Assembly (NCBI GenBank): GCA_040360365.1
Contig: CP136412.1
DNA length: 64,000 bases
Reading direction: 5' to 3' (one strand)
DNA from: Arcanobacterium_A hippocoleae_A
Lineage (GTDB): Bacteria; Actinomycetota; Actinomycetes; Actinomycetales; Actinomycetaceae
The notes beneath the pieces are model-generated. The model was not told the DNA's origin. It was given only the letters and a program-made list of their open reading frames with translations, and did no database searches. Below, piece by piece: positions 60,694 through 64,000 of the stretch; position 1 is the stretch's first letter, and each line of letters opens with the position of its first letter. Position numbers and translations under genes: made by a program.

Positions 60694-61742
60694 ATGAAAG
60701 TGTTTGATGAAATGAAAATAGCTCGTGTGAGTTCCCAATTTTTAGCGCATTTACAGATTGAACGCACGCTCTCAGCAAACACACTGCTGGCATACAAGCA
60801 CGATTTGAAATATTATGAGCATTACCTTGGAAGCCGTAATATCTTTGATTTTGATTTAATCAATAAAGCTGCAGTCAGTGAATTTATTGACTATTTGCAT
60901 GGGAATATAAATCCTTACAGCGCTGAAAGAAATGAGAAAAATTTCGCTGCTGAAAAATCTGAAAATCTCGATAACGAAAAAAATCCCGCTTTCAATCCGA
61001 TATTGGAGATATTTCCGACGGAGTTCCCGCCTTAAGCAACTCTTCTATTGCCCGTGTCCTCGCAACTGTGCGCGGATTGCATAAATTTGCTCTCGCAGAA
61101 GGAATGGCAACTCAAGATCCTGCTCGTGAAGTGAAACCGCCAAAGTTAGCAAAACGCCTGCCAAAAGCGATTAGCATTGCCGAAATGAACTCGCTAATTG
61201 CAGCTGCAGGAGCGGGAAATACGCCAATTCAGCTGCGTGATAAAGCACTTTTTGAAGTACTTTACGGTACCGGAGCACGAATTTCTGAAGCAGTGAATTT
61301 GAGTGTGGATGATATTGATATCGAAACTCGTTTTCTTCGGCTTTTCGGAAAAGGGGCGAAAGAACGCGTTGTGCCGCTCGGGAGTTTTGCAGTCAAAGCA
61401 GTCGAATCCTATCTTGTACGCGGCAGGCCCGCATTAGCGCTAAAAGGGAAAGGGAACACTGCACTTTTTCTAAATAAACGCGGAAATCCGCTCTCACGCC
61501 AATCTGCGTGGGAAGCAATTCAAGGTGCGGCGAAGCAAGTACATTTAGAAAATATTTCCCCGCATACTTTCCGGCACTCATTTGCGACACATTTGCTGGA
61601 GGGCGGGGCAGATATTCGGACAGTCCAAGAGCTTCTCGGACACGCTTCCGTCAGCACCACCCAGATTTACACAAAGGTTACTCCGCAGTCGCTTCGGGAA
61701 ATATATTTAACTTCGCATCCTCGCGCACAGGCAGGAAAATAA
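60694..61742 (+). CDS. xerD: Site-specific tyrosine recombinase XerD (frame broken at 60990-60992)
   Basis: About 349 residues. N-terminal core-binding domain (FLAHLQIERTLSANTLLAYK, YEHYLG), with an unusual Glu/Lys-rich insertion of ~40 residues at the break region. Catalytic domain: first Arg in GTGARISEAVNL, then HTFRHSFATHLLEGGADIRT (H-x-x-R), LGHASVSTTQIYT with the final His and Tyr. Restoring one T at 60990-60992 joins the two parts (SDIGDISDGVPALSNSSIAR). It resolves chromosome dimers at dif with XerC. Position before a parA-like gene and scpAB is standard in actinobacteria. Confidence 0.92.
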
Positions 61743-61910
61743 AGTTTTAACAAAAACATCGATTTGCGGCAGTGTTATTCATCCGAAAAACCTGCACAAC
61801 ATCACACTTTAAAGTTTCGGAATCGAATTTACACCGGCATTACTGTTTCTGGTGTTTTTACATAAATTGTGACAAAGCGAAGCATGGGTGAGGAATTCGC
61901 GTTAATCAGG

Positions 61911-61916
61911 TAAAAT
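61911..61916 (+). promoter_or_regulatory. Leaderless -10 element of the parA-like gene
   Basis: TAAAAT 7 nt before GTG 61924, no ribosome site between. The -35 is unclear. Confidence 0.4.
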
Positions 61917-61923
61917 CAGACGC

Positions 61924-62780
61924 GTGAGCTCAGAACAATCAGATATTTTCACAGAACTGCAGCCGAATGGTGAATTTCGGCTGCCTCCGGATCTCAAATC
62001 ACACGGCCCAGCCAGAATTATTGCAATGTGCAATCAGAAAGGCGGGGTTGGGAAAACTACTACCTCGATTAATTTAGCTGCATCTCTTGCCGGATACGGG
62101 CGGAGAGTGCTGTTAGTTGATTTTGATCCGCAGGGAGCCGCATCCGCTGGTCTCGGTATAAATGCGATGGCGCTTGAGCGCACAATTTATAATGAGCTGA
62201 TTGCTGCCAAGCCGGATGTGCGCGAAGTGATTGTGCAAACCAGCGTCGAAAATCTTGATTTGCTGCCGGCAAATATTGAGCTTTCTGCCGCAGAAATTCA
62301 GTTGATTAACGAAGTTGCGCGGGAGCAATCACTGACGCGGGTATTACGTCCGGTACTGAATGATTATGATGTCATCATCGTTGACTGTCAGCCGTCGCTG
62401 GGATTACTGACAGTAAATGCATTAACTGCAGCTCACGGTGTGATTATTCCGCTTGAAGCAGAGTTTTTGCGATGCGCGGCGTCGCGCTGCTTGTTGATCA
62501 GATTGAACGGGTGCAAGATCGTTTGAATCCGGGTCTCCAAATTGACGGAGTTCTGCTCACGATGGTAGACACACGCACAATTCATGCACGCGAAGTCATC
62601 CAGCTCGTGCAGCAGCGTTTTGGCGATAAAGTTTTTGATACCCAAATTACGCGTACTGTAAAATTCCCTGATGCCACAATTGCAGCGGTGCCGATAACTG
62701 TTTATGCGCCAAACCATGCCGGAGCCCGCGCATATAAACGGCTTGCACGGGAACTAATTGCCCGCGGAGCTTCTGCCTAA
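61924..62780 (+). CDS. ParA-family ATPase (frame broken at 62464-62468)
   Basis: Deviant Walker ATPase of ~285 residues. ARIIAMCNQKGGVGKTTTSI is the deviant Walker A with signature Lys; VLLVDFDPQGAAS and YDVIIVDCQPSLGLLTVNAL follow. One missing T at 62464-62468 gives PLEAEFFAMRGVALLVDQIE. This is the second ParA-like protein found before scpA in many actinobacteria (Rv1708-type), not the parAB-oriC pair. Role in segregation is inferred. Confidence 0.9.
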
Positions 62781-62910
62781 GGCGGCATAATTTCAAATTT
62801 CGGATAACCGCGATGAGATTTATGACAAACAGGGGAAATCTTCGAAAATAGCTGCAGTATTATATTTAGACTGTTCAATAAAAAAGTACTAACTGGGAAG
62901 TTATTAAACT

Positions 62911-63785
62911 ATGGCACAGCTTGGAAAAGAAAAACGAAAACAAGTGACGCAAGGTCAGGAACAAAACAACCAAACTGACCTTTTCACACGTGAAAGTGAA
63001 GATTTCGCTGTTAAGCTTGACGTATTTTCCGGACCTTTTGAAGTGCTGCTTTCGCTGATTGCCAAAAAGAAACTTGATGTTACTGAAATTGCTTTGGCGC
63101 AAGTAACAGACGAGTTTTTAACTTTCGTGAAGACGCAAGAAAACTTAAATCTTTCACAAGCCTCACAGTTTTTGGTAGTTGCAGCAACATTGCTTGATTT
63201 GAAAGCGGCACGGCTTCTCCCGCACGATATCGAAGATGAAGAAATTATCGAACTGCTTGAAGCACGGGATTTACTTTTTGCAAAACTGCTGCAATATCGG
63301 GCTTTTAAGGAGGTAGCTGCAGATTTTACAGCTCGTCTTGCGATGCAGAGTTTATCCGCCGCCCGGGATGTGCCGCTGGAACCGCACTTTAAAGCTGCAC
63401 TGCCGGAATTAAAAATCAACTTTGATTCAGAATATTTAGCACAGCTTGCCGCCGCAGTTTTTTCACGAAAACCTGATAAAGTTCGCTTTGAGCACCTTCA
63501 TGATCCGCTTGTTCCGGTAGCGAGTCAAGTTACTTATATTCGTCAACGGCTTTCACCCGGAGAACGGCTCTCTTTTGAACAGCTTTGCGCAAATGCGCGG
63601 AATATCCCAACGGTAGTGTCGCGTTTTTTAGCGATTCTTGAGCTTTTACGAAACGGAGAAATAACTATCGAACAAGAATCTCCGCTTGCACCGCTCTATG
63701 TGCTCCGGAAGAAGTTCAGTTTCCAAAAATTGAACCGAGTATTGATATTTCCGAACGAAACGAATTGGGGAATCCAAATGAATGA
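62911..63785 (+). CDS. scpA: Segregation and condensation protein ScpA (frame broken at 63707-63708)
   Basis: Kleisin bridging the Smc dimer, ~291 residues. The N-terminal FAVKLDVFSGPFEVLLSLIA and KKLDVTEIALAQVTDEFL are diagnostic; the middle has AATLLDLKAARLLP. The C-terminal winged helix ends VQFPKIEPSIDISERNELGN once one G is added at 63707-63708. The stop then overlaps the scpB start by 8 nt. Read as given, the frame instead runs straight into scpB and mimics a fused ScpAB. Confidence 0.9.
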
Positions 63786-64000
63786 AACTCCGGAAATTGC
63801 AGCCGGATTCGTGAAAGGCGCGCTTGAAGCAATTTTGATGGTCGTCTCTGAGCCGGTTCCGGTTGGAAAACTCGCGAAAGCATTAAATCTGACAGCGGGA
63901 ACCGTCGATCAAATTTTGCGTGAACTGGCAGCAGAATACGCTAACGGTGCGCATCCGCGCGGTTTCCAATTGCGTGAAATCGCAAACGGCTGGCGGTTTT
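63778..64000 (+). CDS. scpB: Segregation and condensation protein ScpB, N-terminal part (cut by window edge)
   Basis: Begins MNETPEIAAGFVKGALEAIL with the first winged-helix domain (VSEPVPVGKLAKALNLTAGT). Overlaps the ScpA stop by 8 nt, typical coupling. Only ~74 residues are inside the window. Confidence 0.9.
   Translation, partial: MNETPEIAAGFVKGALEAILMVVSEPVPVGKLAKALNLTAGTVDQILRELAAEYANGAHPRGFQLREIANGWRF

Noticed and set aside
62911..64000. A fused ScpA-ScpB protein in one open frame
   Set aside because: The continuous frame depends on the missing G at 63707-63708. Adding it restores the normal ScpA end and an 8-nt overlap with scpB.

Overview
The window looks like chromosome from a low-to-moderate GC actinobacterium, most like the Actinomycetaceae. 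Evidence: the blocks yebC-ruvC-ruvA-ruvB-yajC-secD-secF-apt-rel and uvrC-rapZ-yvcK-whiA-gap-pgk-tpiA-secG, an inositol-type CDP-alcohol phosphotransferase beside thrS, a parA-like gene before scpA/scpB, an actinobacterial-type LexA box (GAAC-N4-GTTC) at uvrA, and several LPXTG-type surface proteins. I cannot name the species from sequence alone.

Layout. 1-2.9 kb (minus): start of treY and complete glgX/treX (trehalose/glycogen). 3.5-3.85 kb: tRNA-Gly, tRNA-Cys, tRNA-Val. 4.2-4.5 kb: an unexplained short structured transcription unit with a Fur/Zur-like operator. 4.8-9.1 kb: two repeat-rich sortase-anchored proteins. 9.4-12.7 kb (minus): LtaS-like membrane sulfatase and L-serine dehydratase. 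12.9-26.9 kb (plus): thrS with a structured leader, PIP-synthase-like pgsA, a Nudix gene, an ABC-ATPase relic, yebC, ruvCAB, yajC-secDF, apt, rel. 26.9-29.1 kb (minus): an AbiEi-like protein and a DUF349 protein. 29.4-31.5 kb: MBL hydrolase and hisS. 31.7-35.7 kb (minus): deaD and an MFS transporter. 36-39 kb: aspS and a GNAT protein. 39.3-41.8 kb (minus): an MMPL exporter. 42-47.4 kb: a duplicated uvrA 5' end joined to an LPXTG tail, an intact LANTG protein, then uvrA. 47.4-56.6 kb: uvrC, rapZ, yvcK, whiA and the glycolytic block gap-pgk-tpiA, then secG. 56.8-58.2 kb: a divergent pseudo-subtilase with an HYHP tail overlapping an unknown gene. 58.3-64 kb: tkt (minus), xerD, parA-like, scpA and the start of scpB.

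The main caution concerns reading frames. About 41 sites, many in genes expected to be essential (thrS, ruvC, ruvB, yajC, sdaA, uvrA, uvrC, tkt, parA, xerD, scpA), need one extra base to restore a normal protein. Every one is a missing base, usually in a short run of one nucleotide. Adding one base per site makes every repaired span an exact number of codons. I read this as a consensus (homopolymer-shortening) error rather than gene decay, so I annotate these genes across their full span as one CDS and give the break positions. Genuine decay is likely only for the ABC relic, the uvrA 5' copy and the headless LPXTG tail.

Functionally the window is mostly information processing (aminoacyl-tRNA synthetases, Holliday junction and excision repair, Sec translocation, stringent response, chromosome segregation) and central carbon metabolism. 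The accessory part is cell-surface display at 4.8-9.1 and 42.5-44.2 kb and the pseudo-subtilase pair at 56.8-58.2 kb. Several genes (uvrA, rel, the MBL gene, the parA-like gene) have a -10-like hexamer only 6-7 nt before the start codon, as expected for leaderless mRNAs.
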